A stretch of DNA of 24,299 nt, from the NCBI GenBank assembly GCA_900542905.1, contig UQPF01000024.1, forward strand, positions 1-24,299, given 5' to 3'. The position numbers and the translations under genes are program-made. The DNA comes from an uncultured Collinsella sp. (GTDB lineage Bacteria > Actinomycetota > Coriobacteriia > Coriobacteriales > Coriobacteriaceae). Positions 1 through 7,678 of this stretch are shown here, piece after piece. Numbering within the stretch: the stretch's first letter is position 1; every line of letters starts with the position of its first letter. The notes below the pieces were generated by a model. It saw only the letters and a program-made list of their open reading frames with translations, did no database searches and had not been told where the DNA came from.

Positions 1-590
1 GGCCGGCGGAGCCGGCAAGGCATGTGACATTTGCTCGTATGGTCTTTGCTTGGGAGCTGATGGATGTGGATTCGTGCGATGAGTGTGGCTTGTCCGATGC
101 GACGGTGGTGCTCGACGAAGTGTGCCGCGCGGGCGACACCGAGCGGACTCGGGCGCTTATGCAACGTGCCGGGCGCGTCGTCTGCCGCAATCTGGGGCAG
201 GTGGCGATGGCCCGCGAGTTTGGCACGGCGTTTGATGTGGCGGCGCCGGTGTTCTGCGCCAATCGGGCCACGCTTGCTTGGCTGCGCGGGCTTGGTGCGG
301 GGTGGATATACTTGCCTGCCGAGTTACTCGGCAATGATAGGGAGCGTATTGCCGAGCTGGCTGCTGAACCCGGCGTCTTGGGTCCGGTCGACGCCGACTG
401 TCCCGAGCTCATGGTGTGCGAGCACTGCTTGCTGACCGCCGAGGGCGTCTGCGCCACCGATGCGACGGGGCAGGTCCGTTGCCGCGACTGCTTGCGTCGT
501 CGGCAGGCGCGCTATCTGGTCGAACGTGACGGTACACGTCTGCCAGTTGCCATTGACGCGTGCGGCAGGACGAGGATTTTCCTGTCGTAG
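1..590 (+). CDS. Peptidase U32 family-like protein, C-terminal part (5' end outside window)
   Basis: The reading frame is open from the first bases of the window (codons from position 3) to a TAG at 588-590, so the gene probably starts upstream; the GTG at 24 is an unlikely start without a ribosome site. The protein resembles the C-terminal part of U32 peptidase/collagenase-like proteins. It has a stretch VCRNLGQVAMAREFG, then NRATLAWLRGLGAGWIYLP, where the family has an Asn-led strand and a 'leader' residue loop, then LMVCEHCLLTAEGVC followed by CRDC, a Cys cluster like that bordering the U32 domain, and a closing segment ending in RTRIFLS. Family members act as proteases or in RNA or ubiquinone hydroxylation with an Fe-S cluster; which applies here cannot be told. 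tyrS follows 96 nt downstream and appears to have its own promoter. Confidence 0.7.
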   Translation, partial: PAEPARHVTFARMVFAWELMDVDSCDECGLSDATVVLDEVCRAGDTERTRALMQRAGRVVCRNLGQVAMAREFGTAFDVAAPVFCANRATLAWLRGLGAGWIYLPAELLGNDRERIAELAAEPGVLGPVDADCPELMVCEHCLLTAEGVCATDATGQVRCRDCLRRRQARYLVERDGTRLPVAIDACGRTRIFLS

Positions 591-611
591 GTGCCGCGTC
601 GCGTCAGTTTG

Positions 612-679
612 TTATCATAAGAGAGTTTATGGACTTCCAGCACCGCCGTTTTCGGCGAGGGTGCTATAGCAAAAGGAGG
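612..679 (+). promoter_or_regulatory. tyrS promoter -10 candidate, leader hairpin and RBS
   Basis: A -10-like TATCAT lies at 613-618. The leader then holds a hairpin: AGCACC (639-644) pairs with GGTGCT (660-665), and inside it GCCG (645-648) pairs with CGGC (653-656) around a TTTT loop. A strong Shine-Dalgarno AAAAGGAGG (671-679) sits 7 nt before the ATG at 687. I saw no convincing -35 box. The leader is far too short for a T-box and lacks a T-box sequence. Confidence 0.4.
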
Positions 680-686
680 ATACCCA

Positions 687-1898
687 ATGCTGTCTGTTGA
701 CGAGCAAATGCGTATCATCACCTCGGGCGCCGCGCAGATCGTCCCCGAGGCCGACCTTCGCAAGAAGCTTGAGAAGGGCGAGCCCCTCAACATCAAGCTC
801 GGCGTCGACCCCACTAGCCCCGACCTGCACTTGGGCCACGCCGTGCCGCTGCGCAAGATGCGTCAGTTCCAGGACCTGGGCCACAACGTCACCCTCATCA
901 TCGGTAACGGTACCGCGCTGATCGGCGACCCCTCGGGCAAGAATTCCACCCGCCCGCAGCTTTCGCAGGAGCAGATCGAGGCCAACGCCGAGACCTACGT
1001 GAGCCAGGCCATGAAGATCCTGGATCCCGAGAAGACCACCATCGTGCACAACGGTGACTGGATCTTGTCGATGGATCTGGCCGGTCTGCTGCAGGTGTGC
1101 TCCAAGTTCACCGTTGCCCGTATTCTTGAGCGCGATGACTTTACCAAGCGCTACCAGTCTCAGACGCCAATCGCCCTGCATGAGTTCCTGTATCCCGTGA
1201 TGCAGGCATACGATTCGGTCATGATTAAGGCTGACGTGGAGATGGGCGGCACCGATCAGCTCTTCAACCTGCTCGCCGGCCGTGAGCTTATGGAGAAGAT
1301 GGGCATGGAGCCCCAGATCGCGCTCACCATGCCGCTGCTCGAGGGTACCGATGGCGTGCGCAAGATGTCCAAGTCCTATGGCAACTACATCGGCCTGACC
1401 GACGCGCCCAAGGATATGTTCGGCAAGACCATGTCCATCCCCGACGAGATGATCGGTAAGTACTATCGCCTGGCGAGCTCGCTCACCCCGGCCGAGGTCG
1501 ACAAGATCGACGCTGCCCTGGCCGACGGCTCTGCCGATCCCTATGAGCTCAAGCGCGCTCTGGGCCGCGACCTGTGCGACACCTACCACGGCGCCGGCGC
1601 CGGCGACGAGGCTCAGGCCGAGTTCGACCGCGTGTTCAAGGAGGGCCAGCTCGCCGACTTCCCCGAGAAGCATGTTGAGCTGACCGTCAACGACGAGGGC
1701 CAGATCTACCTCGCCGGCCTGCTCAAGGACCTGGGTCTTTCGGCCAGCGCCGGCCAGGCCCGTCGCGACATCGACGGCGGCGGCGTCAAGATCAACGGCG
1801 AGGCCGTGGCTCCCAAGAGCTACAACATCGACCCCAGCGCCCTCAAGCTGGGCGACACCCTCTCCGTAGGCAAGCGCAAGGGCTTTAAGTTGATTTAG
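687..1898 (+). CDS. tyrS: Tyrosyl-tRNA synthetase
   Basis: Class I aminoacyl-tRNA synthetase that charges tRNA-Tyr with tyrosine in the cytoplasm. The 403-residue length fits the family. The HIGH motif appears as HLGH at residues 48-51 and the second signature as KMSKS at 226-230, which puts it in the KMSKS-type (TyrZ-like) bacterial TyrRS group and not the KFGKT type. DVEMGGTDQ near residues 183-191 is the tyrosine/adenylate pocket region. The C-terminal 60 or so residues (AGLLKDLGLSASAGQARRDI onward) form an S4 RNA-binding domain. The start ATG at 687 has an excellent Shine-Dalgarno seven bases upstream. It ends in TAG and is followed by hairpins, so it is probably monocistronic. Confidence 0.97.
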   Translation: MLSVDEQMRIITSGAAQIVPEADLRKKLEKGEPLNIKLGVDPTSPDLHLGHAVPLRKMRQFQDLGHNVTLIIGNGTALIGDPSGKNSTRPQLSQEQIEANAETYVSQAMKILDPEKTTIVHNGDWILSMDLAGLLQVCSKFTVARILERDDFTKRYQSQTPIALHEFLYPVMQAYDSVMIKADVEMGGTDQLFNLLAGRELMEKMGMEPQIALTMPLLEGTDGVRKMSKSYGNYIGLTDAPKDMFGKTMSIPDEMIGKYYRLASSLTPAEVDKIDAALADGSADPYELKRALGRDLCDTYHGAGAGDEAQAEFDRVFKEGQLADFPEKHVELTVNDEGQIYLAGLLKDLGLSASAGQARRDIDGGGVKINGEAVAPKSYNIDPSALKLGDTLSVGKRKGFKLI

Positions 1899-1900
1899 TT

Positions 1901-1922
1901 CCGCCGTTCTACCGAACGGCGG
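1901..1922 (+). terminator. Hairpin just after tyrS
   Basis: CCGCCGTTC (1901-1909) pairs with GAACGGCGG (1914-1922) around a 4-nt loop, two bases after the tyrS stop. There is no T-run, so it may act only as an mRNA 3'-end stem, with the second hairpin at 1973-2000 as the real terminator. Confidence 0.5.
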
Positions 1923-1937
1923 ACCGGCCGACGCTGC

Positions 1938-2036
1938 GCGGGCCGCATTTGGACAATCTGACGTTCAACTTCAAGGGCGCGACCAGAAGGTCAGCGCCCT
2001 TTCGTTTCACGTCACCTTGTCTCAAATGCGGCCCGC
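1938..2036. repeat. Nested inverted repeat with inner terminator-like hairpin downstream of tyrS
   Basis: A perfect 14-bp inverted repeat (1938-1951 with 2023-2036) is extended inwards by GACAA (1952-1956) pairing with TTGTC (2017-2021). Inside it a second hairpin forms: AAGGGCGC (1973-1980), GACC, loop AGAA, GGTC, then GCGCCCTT up to about 2000, followed by a T-rich TCGTTTC. The inner stem looks like the tyrS terminator; the outer stem could make a cruciform or a small mobile structure. The 386 nt between tyrS and ade hold this, a dispersed repeat and the ade leader, but no credible gene: the ade frame is open from 1949, but this upstream part does not look like Ade. Confidence 0.6.
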
Positions 2037-2123
2037 TCGCTGTCGTTGCCAAAACATCGGCGCTTCCGTTGTTGGCACTTGGAGACGTTCATTTTGTGCC
2101 GGCACTTTGGGACACTCCTTGCC

Positions 2124-2156
2124 ATTGGTGCAAAGCAACCTGTCGCCATTGCGCCA
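2124..2156 (+). repeat. 33-nt dispersed repeat, copy 1
   Basis: This stretch matches 16564-16596 upstream of secA over 33 nt with four mismatches. The shared cores are ATTGGTGCAA, CAACCTGTC and CCATTGC. Here it stands alone, whereas the secA copy has an inverted partner. It belongs to a GGGGACA/TGTCCCC-type family of intergenic repeats seen elsewhere in the window. Confidence 0.55.
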
Positions 2157-2210
2157 AGTGGCGGATGCCGCTGAGCGGAAGGGGTGTTATCGGCGGCCTC
2201 CTTTTGGGCA

Positions 2211-2264
2211 TACAATGGCTATTGGTTTGCTGCGGTGAAGGCATGTCCGCTCCGCAGCTTTTTT
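2211..2264 (+). promoter_or_regulatory. ade promoter -10 and terminator-like leader hairpin
   Basis: A good -10 box TACAAT lies at 2211-2216 (no clear -35). The RNA would start near 2223 and almost at once meet a stem GCTGCGG (2229-2235) with CCGCAGC (2252-2258), 16-nt loop, followed by six T (2259-2264). The ribosome site AAAGGAG (2273-2279) and the ATG (2285) come directly after. The space between T-run and start is too small for another promoter, so transcripts of ade must read through this terminator-like structure. No purine riboswitch aptamer fits in the leader. Confidence 0.5.
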
Positions 2265-2284
2265 CTACGGTTAAAGGAGTATGT

Positions 2285-4105
2285 ATGTCCGTTGAGGTCA
2301 TGAGGTCTGTGATCGAGGCCGCCGAGGGTCGTGTACCCGTCGACACGCTGTTTGCCAACGCACAGATCGTCGATGTGTACGGCCAGCGTGTGGCGCCCGG
2401 TAGCGTTGCCGTCAAGGATGGCGTGATCGTCGGTGTGCTCTACGATGGTCGCGACGATGCCGCCGGTACGTATGAGGCTGCCGAGGTCATCGATTGCCAG
2501 GGCCGCTATCTTGCCCCCGGTTTTATTGACGGACACTTGCATATCGAGTCTTCGAACATCCGCCCTGCCGAGTATGCGCGCATGGCGGCGACGCGCGGTA
2601 CCACCACCGCTATTGCTGACAGCCACGAGATCGCCAATGTTTCCGGCTTGGACGGCCTGCGCTTTATGATCGAGGACGGTCGTCGCGCTCCTATTTCCAT
2701 CAAGTACATGATGCCCTCGTGCGTGCCCGCGCTGCCCGATGAGCAAGCAGGCGCTGTGATTACCGCCGCCGATATGCAGGCGTTTTTTGCCGAACATCCG
2801 GGTGATGTCTTTGGCCTGGGCGAGATGATGAACCTGCCGGGCGTCTTTATGGCCGATCCCGAGACCTGTGCTCGTATCGACGCTGCCAACCAGACGCCGT
2901 CCAAGCAGGTCGACGGTCACGCCCCGCTCGTTGCCGGCAAGGATCTCAACGCCTATGCCGCAGCGGGCATTGTCGCTGACCATGAGTCGACGATTCCCGA
3001 GGAGGCGCTCGACAAGCTATCCCGCGGCATGTATGTGATGCTGCGCGAGGGTACGTGCAGCCATGACCTGGCTAACCTGTCTCCGATGCTGCTGGAAAAC
3101 CCCGCACGTGCCCGCCGTTGCTGCTTTGCGACCGACGACCGTGCTCCCTCCGACGCGCTTTCGACCGGTATGATCGACAACGCCTGTCGCGTGGCTATCG
3201 AGGCCGGTATTGACCCCGTGGTTGCCATCTCCATGGCATCCCTGTCCACGGCCGAGGCGTTTGGCTTGGACCACGGTTGCCGCGACCCGCACGAGCTGCG
3301 CGGCGCCATCGCCCCGGGCAAGTGTGCCGACCTGCTGTTGCTCAATGACCTGACGTTTGCCACGGCTCCGCATCGAGTATATGCCGCCGGCGCGCTCGTG
3401 GCACAGGACGGCACTTTTGTGGGCGAGGTTGCACCCGAGATGGCCGAGGTTGCGGCCCTTGCCGATGAGCTGCGCGTCTCCGTTAAGCTGCCGAAGCTTT
3501 CGCTTGACGTGTTCGATTATGCCTTTAAGCCGGGCGAGGCCGTGATTGACGTGGTGCCGGGTAAGGCTATCACGGGTATGGCTCGCCCCGAGAGCGCCGA
3601 GGGCCTGCGCCGCATTATGCTGATCGAGCGCCACGGCCGCGGCGTGTCGCTGCAGGCCGAGGGCGCCGACGGCGATGGTCCTGCAGGCCTGGGTCTTGTT
3701 GGCAAGCACATCGGTCGCGGCTGGGTGCGCGGCTTTACCATCACGGGCGGTGCCATCGCCTCGACGATCGGCCACGATTCGCACAACGTGTGCGTCGTGG
3801 GCGATAACGCTGCCGATATGATGGCGGCTGTTGAAGCCGTGGGGCAGGGCGGTCACGTGCTGGTGCGCGATGGTGAGGTCGTAGCACGCATTCCGCTGGC
3901 GCTCGGTGGCCTGATGAGCGAGGGCACGGCCGAGGATGTCGCCGCGCAGCACGACGACTTTATGGTCAAGGCGCGCGCCATGGGCATTGAGCCGCCGCTC
4001 GACCCCATCATGGGCATCATCTTCCTGCCCCTGCCGGTTATCCCGACGCTCCGCATCCGCCCCGAGGGCATGTTCGACGTCACGACCTTTACCTACGCCG
4101 ACTAG
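2285..4105 (+). CDS. ade: Adenine deaminase
   Basis: Amidohydrolase-superfamily enzyme that converts adenine to hypoxanthine and ammonia for purine salvage; cytoplasmic, metal-dependent. The 606-residue length is close to that of known Ade proteins. GFIDGHLHIESS holds the metal-binding HxH (His84, His86). ADSHEIANV (His114-Glu115) matches the Ade-specific DPHEIANV with Ser in place of Pro. DGHAPLVAGKDLNAY, IVADHEST and CFATDDRAPSD carry further metal and catalytic residues. A composite C-terminal domain ends with PLDPIMGIIFLPLPVIPTLRI, as in Ade. I chose ATG 2285 because of AAAGGAG five bases upstream; the frame stays open back to 1949 but that part has no Ade similarity. Its last codon and TAG stop lie inside a short dispersed repeat. 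Confidence 0.95.
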   Translation: MSVEVMRSVIEAAEGRVPVDTLFANAQIVDVYGQRVAPGSVAVKDGVIVGVLYDGRDDAAGTYEAAEVIDCQGRYLAPGFIDGHLHIESSNIRPAEYARMAATRGTTTAIADSHEIANVSGLDGLRFMIEDGRRAPISIKYMMPSCVPALPDEQAGAVITAADMQAFFAEHPGDVFGLGEMMNLPGVFMADPETCARIDAANQTPSKQVDGHAPLVAGKDLNAYAAAGIVADHESTIPEEALDKLSRGMYVMLREGTCSHDLANLSPMLLENPARARRCCFATDDRAPSDALSTGMIDNACRVAIEAGIDPVVAISMASLSTAEAFGLDHGCRDPHELRGAIAPGKCADLLLLNDLTFATAPHRVYAAGALVAQDGTFVGEVAPEMAEVAALADELRVSVKLPKLSLDVFDYAFKPGEAVIDVVPGKAITGMARPESAEGLRRIMLIERHGRGVSLQAEGADGDGPAGLGLVGKHIGRGWVRGFTITGGAIASTIGHDSHNVCVVGDNAADMMAAVEAVGQGGHVLVRDGEVVARIPLALGGLMSEGTAEDVAAQHDDFMVKARAMGIEPPLDPIMGIIFLPLPVIPTLRIRPEGMFDVTTFTYAD

Positions 4106-4154
4106 TCATCGGGGACGTTCTTAAACGTCTGGCCGTCGGGGACATTCTTTGGCG
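4101..4154 (+). repeat. GGGGACGTTCTT-type intergenic repeat, overlapping the ade stop
   Basis: ACTAGTCAT-CGGGGACGTTCTTAAA at 4101-4125, followed by a second partial unit CGGGGACATTCTTTGGCG at 4137-4154. The first unit is almost the reverse complement of the units at 5185-5238, so copies in opposite orientation flank the HAD gene at 4312-5106. The ade TAG stop (4103-4105) is part of the repeat. Confidence 0.6.
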
Positions 4155-4237
4155 TGTCGCCTGACGCTGCGACCGTAGGACCTCTGGCGCGTGTGAGCTA
4201 TTTGCCAGGTCCTTGTAACGTTTGCGTCCGCGGAGTC

Positions 4238-4310
4238 TTATCTGAGCTCCCTTTGGGTACGTTGGAATCGGATACACGTTCGATTCCAACAAGCCCGAAG
4301 GGAGCTTTTC
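4238..4310 (+). promoter_or_regulatory. Long leader hairpin that hides the RBS of the downstream HAD gene
   Basis: AGCTCCCTT (4245-4253) pairs with AAGGGAGCT (4298-4306), GGG (4255-4257) with CCC (4294-4296), and GTTGGAATCG (4261-4270) perfectly with CGATTCCAAC (4281-4290), loop 4271-4280. A short T-run follows (4306-4309) and the ATG is at 4312. The Shine-Dalgarno AAGGGAG is the 3' strand of the stem, so translation should require the stem to open. TTATCT at 4238-4243 could be a -10 box. The stem could also serve as the ade terminator. Confidence 0.55.
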
Positions 4311-4311
4311 T

Positions 4312-5106
4312 ATGTTTAGACTGATTGCATCCGATATGGACGGCACGTTGCTTGACGAAAACGGCCAGGTGCCTCCCGAGACCTATGAACTGATTTTGGC
4401 GCTACGCGAGCATGGCGTGCATTTTGCCGCATCGTCAGGCCGCCGCTACGATCGCCTGTGCGAGTTCTTTGCGCCCGTTCGCGACAAGATGGACTTTGTC
4501 GCAGCTAACGGTGCCCAGGTCTTCGCCGACGGCAAGATGGTAGACCGCGAGGTGTATTCGCACCTGGCGATTCGAAAGCTCGCCCAAGCAGTCGCGACGT
4601 TTCCCAATCTGCATCTTGCGCTTTTTGACCGAACCAAGTCCTTCCTGCTCGATGACGAGTGCAAGTTCGTGCGTGAGGTCGATAAGGACCTTCCCAATGC
4701 CGAGCGCATTTGGGAGCTGCCCGATCCCAGTGTAAATATCATCAAGGCGAGTATCTTTTGCGATGACGGTGCCGTTATGGACAGCGCCTACGTACTACAG
4801 CGCGAACTTGGTCAGCTCTTTACTTTTGCGCCTTCGGGTAACGCGTGGATCGACGCCATGCAGCCCGGCGTGTCGAAGGCCTCGGGCATCGCACAGCTTG
4901 CGGAGCATTACGGCATTGGGCGCGACGAGATCATGGCGTTTGGTGACTCTATGAACGACTACGAGATCATTCGCTTTGTCGGCACGGGCTGCGCGATGGA
5001 AAACGCGCGCCCCGCGCTCAAAGCGGTGGCCGATCGCGTGGTGGGTTGTAACCGCGACCACGCCGTTCAGCGTGAGCTCCGCCGCGTGCTAGAGGGCCTC
5101 GCTTAA
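4312..5106 (+). CDS. Cof-type HAD-IIB family phosphatase
   Basis: Haloacid dehalogenase superfamily hydrolase, Cof/YbiV type, expected to remove phosphate from small sugar phosphates, FMN or similar metabolites in the cytoplasm. The 264-residue length is typical. Motif I DMDGTLL at residues 8-14 has the nucleophile Asp8 and acid/base Asp10; motif II is in ASSGRR near residue 41; SKASGIAQL near residue 188 has the motif III Lys; motif IV is GDSMNDYEI. The central part is the C2B cap. The ATG at 4312 is preceded by AAGGGAG seven bases away, within the hairpin described separately. It converges with the HAD gene on the other strand. Substrate cannot be told from sequence. Confidence 0.92.
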   Translation: MFRLIASDMDGTLLDENGQVPPETYELILALREHGVHFAASSGRRYDRLCEFFAPVRDKMDFVAANGAQVFADGKMVDREVYSHLAIRKLAQAVATFPNLHLALFDRTKSFLLDDECKFVREVDKDLPNAERIWELPDPSVNIIKASIFCDDGAVMDSAYVLQRELGQLFTFAPSGNAWIDAMQPGVSKASGIAQLAEHYGIGRDEIMAFGDSMNDYEIIRFVGTGCAMENARPALKAVADRVVGCNRDHAVQRELRRVLEGLA

Positions 5107-5110
5107 TCCG

Positions 5111-5244
5111 ACAGATGGGGACGTTCCCGTTCTGCCGGCAGTGGGGGACAGTCCTTGTAGCTTTTCGCGAAGAGTGTCCCCAACGACTAGTCATTCAAGA
5201 ACGTCCCCAGTGACTAGTCATTTAAGAACGTCCCCAGCGACTAG
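5111..5244. repeat. Cluster of GGGGAC/GTCCCC repeats with a 27-nt tandem repeat
   Basis: Between the two convergent HAD genes lie two 27-nt tandem units (5185-5211 and 5212-5238, two mismatches) of the form GACTAGTCATT-AAGAACGTCCCCAG, plus a partial third (5239-5244). Upstream are GGGGACGTTCCCG (5117 on) and an inverted pair GGGGACA (about 5144) / TGTCCCC (about 5175). The units are the inverted counterpart of the copy at 4101-4125. No spacers are present, so this is not a CRISPR array. Confidence 0.65.
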
Positions 5245-5251
5245 CCGATGA

Positions 5252-6094
5252 CTAGGCGAGGGCGGCCATGATGGTGCGGGCGACGCCGTCGTGGTCGTTG
5301 TCGTATTCGGTGATGGCGTCGGCGGCCTCGCGGTCTTCGGACTCGGCGTTGATCATGGCCATGCCGTGGCCCGCTGCCTGCAGCATGGGGATGTCGTTGA
5401 TGTTGTCGCCGAACGCCCAGGCGTCGGCGAGACGCTCGCCCAGGTATTCGCATAGCCACGTGAGGGCTGTCCCCTTGGTGGCGCCCTTACCCATGACCTC
5501 GATATTCATGGCGTAAGAACGCGTGATCTCAATGCCTCCGAGCGTGTCGAGCGCCGCCGCGATGGCGTCGCGATCGGCCGGGTCGTGCCAGTACATGGCG
5601 ATGCGTTCGAGCGTCTCGACCTCGTCGATCTTGCTGTCGATATCCATGTCGATCGGTGTTCGTGTGCGCTTGAGCGAAGCCGCGATGTGGGGGTCACCGC
5701 CGCAGAACTCATCCAGGCGTCCGTAAAGCGAGCGGGGGAGGAAGCACTGTCCATCCGCGAAGATATCGAAGGTCACATCGTGGCCGGCGGCAATGCGATG
5801 GATGCGGTGGGCAATGCCGCAATCGAGCGGACGGCTCAAGATGCGCGTGGCGCACGAGGCGTCGGTGGGCACATCGTCGTCGAGTTGCCAGACGCTGGCG
5901 CCGTTGGCACAGACCGCGTAGTGCACGGCGGGGTGGGCGAGGATGGGCTCAAAGATGCCCGACAGCGGGCGCCCCGTGCAGGGCACAAACTCAATACCGC
6001 GGCGCGCAAGCTCGTCGAGCATCGCCCAGGTGGTGTCGCTCATCTGCTTGTCACTCGTCAACAGCGTTCCATCCATATCGGAAAAAACAATCAT
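5252..6094 (-). CDS. HAD-IIB family phosphatase
   Basis: Second Cof-like HAD hydrolase (280 residues). Motif I is SDMDGTLL with Asp6 and Asp8; motif II lies in PCTGRPL near residue 39; motif III Lys is in GKGATKGTAL; motif IV is FGDNINDIPML, with the typical aliphatic turn after the Asp pair. The cap domain lies between motifs II and III. It is not a close duplicate of the gene at 4312: apart from motifs the sequences differ. The start ATG follows an A+G-rich stretch with AGAAAGGG about 10 nt before it on the minus strand. The gene lies just downstream of the citrate synthase terminator on the same strand, so it needs its own promoter or read-through. Substrate unknown. Confidence 0.9.
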   Translation of the reverse strand: MIVFSDMDGTLLTSDKQMSDTTWAMLDELARRGIEFVPCTGRPLSGIFEPILAHPAVHYAVCANGASVWQLDDDVPTDASCATRILSRPLDCGIAHRIHRIAAGHDVTFDIFADGQCFLPRSLYGRLDEFCGGDPHIAASLKRTRTPIDMDIDSKIDEVETLERIAMYWHDPADRDAIAAALDTLGGIEITRSYAMNIEVMGKGATKGTALTWLCEYLGERLADAWAFGDNINDIPMLQAAGHGMAMINAESEDREAADAITEYDNDHDGVARTIMAALA

Positions 6095-6118
6095 TCGATG
6101 CAGCCCTTTCTGCTGGCA

Positions 6119-6158
6119 TAAAAAGCGTGGCCGAGGGCGGTGATGCCCTGGCCACGCT
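6119..6158 (-). terminator. Intrinsic terminator of citrate synthase (minus strand)
   Basis: Read on the minus strand, AGCGTGGCC (6158-6150) pairs with GGCCACGCT (6132-6124) with further pairing of AGGGC/GCCCT inside, followed by TTTTT (6123-6119). It is a textbook Rho-independent terminator between citrate synthase and the downstream HAD gene. Confidence 0.88.
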
Positions 6159-6181
6159 CAGGTTCTATAACGGTCCGCGTC

Positions 6182-7600
6182 CTAGCGGTCGGCGAGCGGC
6201 TTGTATTCCAGCGGCTCGATCACCGGACGGTATGCCGGGCGGATGATGCGATGCGCACAGAAGAGCTCTTCCATGCGGTGCGCCGACCAGCCAGCCATGC
6301 GGGCGACGGCGAATAGCGGCGTAAAGAGCGTCTCGGGCACGCCGAGCATCTTGTAGATAAAGCCTGTGTACAGGTCGATGTTGGCGCAGATGGGCTTGGT
6401 CATGCCGTGATCGCGCATCACTTGCGGGGCCAGGCGCTCGATGCGCTCGATGAGCGCGAACTCCTCGCCCAAGTCCTTCTTGGCGGCAAGCGAGCGCGCG
6501 TAACGGCGGCACACCTCGGCGCGCGGGTCGCTCAGCGTGTAGACGGCGTGGCCCATACCGTAGATGAGGCCCGTGCCGTCGAAGGCCTGCTTGTCGAGGA
6601 TCTTGCCCAGGTAGGCTGCGACCTCGTCCTCGTCCTCCCAATTGGAGACATGCGCACGGATGTCCTCGTGCATGGACACGACCTTGGCATTGGCACCGCC
6701 GTGGCGCGGGCCCTTGAGCGAGCCGATAGCCGCGGCGTAGGCGGAATACGGGTCGGTGGCCGAAGACGACAGCACGCGGCAAGCGAAGGTGGAGTTGTTG
6801 CCGCCGCCGTGCTCGGCATGCAGCATGAGCATCACGTCGAGCAGCATCGCCTCATCGCGGGTGAACGCCATGCCGCCGCGCAGGACCTGTAGGATGGTCT
6901 CGGCGGTGGAGAGGCCGGGCGTGGGGTGCGGCACGTGAACCTCGGAGCCGCGAAGCTTGGCGATCGAGGCCATGTGTGCGAAGGCGGCGATGCGCGGGAG
7001 ACGTGCGAGCATGGAAATAGCCACGTCGATCTCATGCTCGGGCGTAATCACGTCGGGCTCGGCATCGAAGGCGTAGAGCAGCAGCACGGCGCGCTGGAGC
7101 ACGTTCATGATGCTCGACGACACCGTGGTCATGGGGAACTCTTTGACGTATTCGTCGCTCAGATGCCTAAAGGCGCCCAAGCGCTCGCAAAAACCGTCGA
7201 GCTCCTCTTTGTTGGGCAGCGAGCCCGTGATAAGCAGATAGGCGACTTCTTCGTAGCCATAGCGATTCTCGGCCTGGGCATTGTTGACCAGATCCTCGAT
7301 GCTATAGCCGCGCAGCGTGAGCTTGCCCTGGTCAGGCACGACTTTGCCGTCGACCTTGTTGTAGCCGTGCACGTCCGAGATGCGGGTAAGGCCCGCGACC
7401 ACGCCCGAGCCGTCGGCATTACGCAGGCCGCGCTTGACGTTATGCTCGACGAACAGACCCTCGTCATACGGATTAGTCGGCATGCCGTGGTAGAGGTTTT
7501 CGCTTTCGGGCGAAATCTGGCGGCTCGCCTCATAATCCAAGACCAGGCGGCTCAGATGGTCATCGAAGCGGTAGTAGATTTTCTTGGCGTCGTAAGCCAT
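6182..7600 (-). CDS. Citrate synthase (citrate/2-methylcitrate synthase family)
   Basis: Condenses oxaloacetate with acetyl-CoA to citrate at the entry of the TCA cycle; in an anaerobic coriobacterium it would mainly supply 2-oxoglutarate for glutamate. Catalytic regions are visible: LHAEHGGGNNSTFACR (first active-site His), GMGHAVYTLSDPRAE (second His and a CoA/oxaloacetate Arg), and ANIDLYTGF with the catalytic Asp. At 472 residues it is longer than the usual 370-430, with an N-terminal extension up to about residue 80 (NPYDEGLFVEHNVKRGLRN), as in a group found in Firmicutes and Coriobacteriia. A GAGAGGAG ribosome site precedes the ATG. It lies 78 nt after the ACT-domain gene and is probably co-transcribed. 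A methylcitrate synthase role cannot be excluded. Confidence 0.93.
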   Translation of the reverse strand: MAYDAKKIYYRFDDHLSRLVLDYEASRQISPESENLYHGMPTNPYDEGLFVEHNVKRGLRNADGSGVVAGLTRISDVHGYNKVDGKVVPDQGKLTLRGYSIEDLVNNAQAENRYGYEEVAYLLITGSLPNKEELDGFCERLGAFRHLSDEYVKEFPMTTVSSSIMNVLQRAVLLLYAFDAEPDVITPEHEIDVAISMLARLPRIAAFAHMASIAKLRGSEVHVPHPTPGLSTAETILQVLRGGMAFTRDEAMLLDVMLMLHAEHGGGNNSTFACRVLSSSATDPYSAYAAAIGSLKGPRHGGANAKVVSMHEDIRAHVSNWEDEDEVAAYLGKILDKQAFDGTGLIYGMGHAVYTLSDPRAEVCRRYARSLAAKKDLGEEFALIERIERLAPQVMRDHGMTKPICANIDLYTGFIYKMLGVPETLFTPLFAVARMAGWSAHRMEELFCAHRIIRPAYRPVIEPLEYKPLADR

Positions 7601-7678
7601 GCGCGCTCCTCTCGGGGCCGTGTGGGGGCGGCGTGCTTGGGTGTAGATGCGCCGGCCTGTTCCCGCACGGCCTGTTCG

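Noticed and set aside
591..686. T-box riboswitch before tyrS
   Set aside because: Only 96 nt are available, and there is no T-box sequence, specifier stem or antiterminator; only a simple hairpin.
627..1673. Long open frame on the minus strand opposite tyrS
   Set aside because: It is the mirror of codon bias in tyrS: His/Leu/Gly-rich product without motifs, and no ribosome site. The same holds for the 566-codon frame opposite secA (16840-18540), the 327-codon frame opposite transketolase C and the 408-codon plus-strand frame opposite citrate synthase.
1949..2284. Extension of ade to an upstream start, giving a 718-residue protein
   Set aside because: The extra 112 residues have no Ade similarity, cover hairpins and a repeat, and a much better ribosome site precedes ATG 2285.
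2157..2284. Purine riboswitch before ade
   Set aside because: The leader after the -10 box is about 60 nt and shows no three-way junction or conserved purine aptamer core.
5185..5244. CRISPR array
   Set aside because: Two 27-nt units follow each other without spacers and there are no cas genes.
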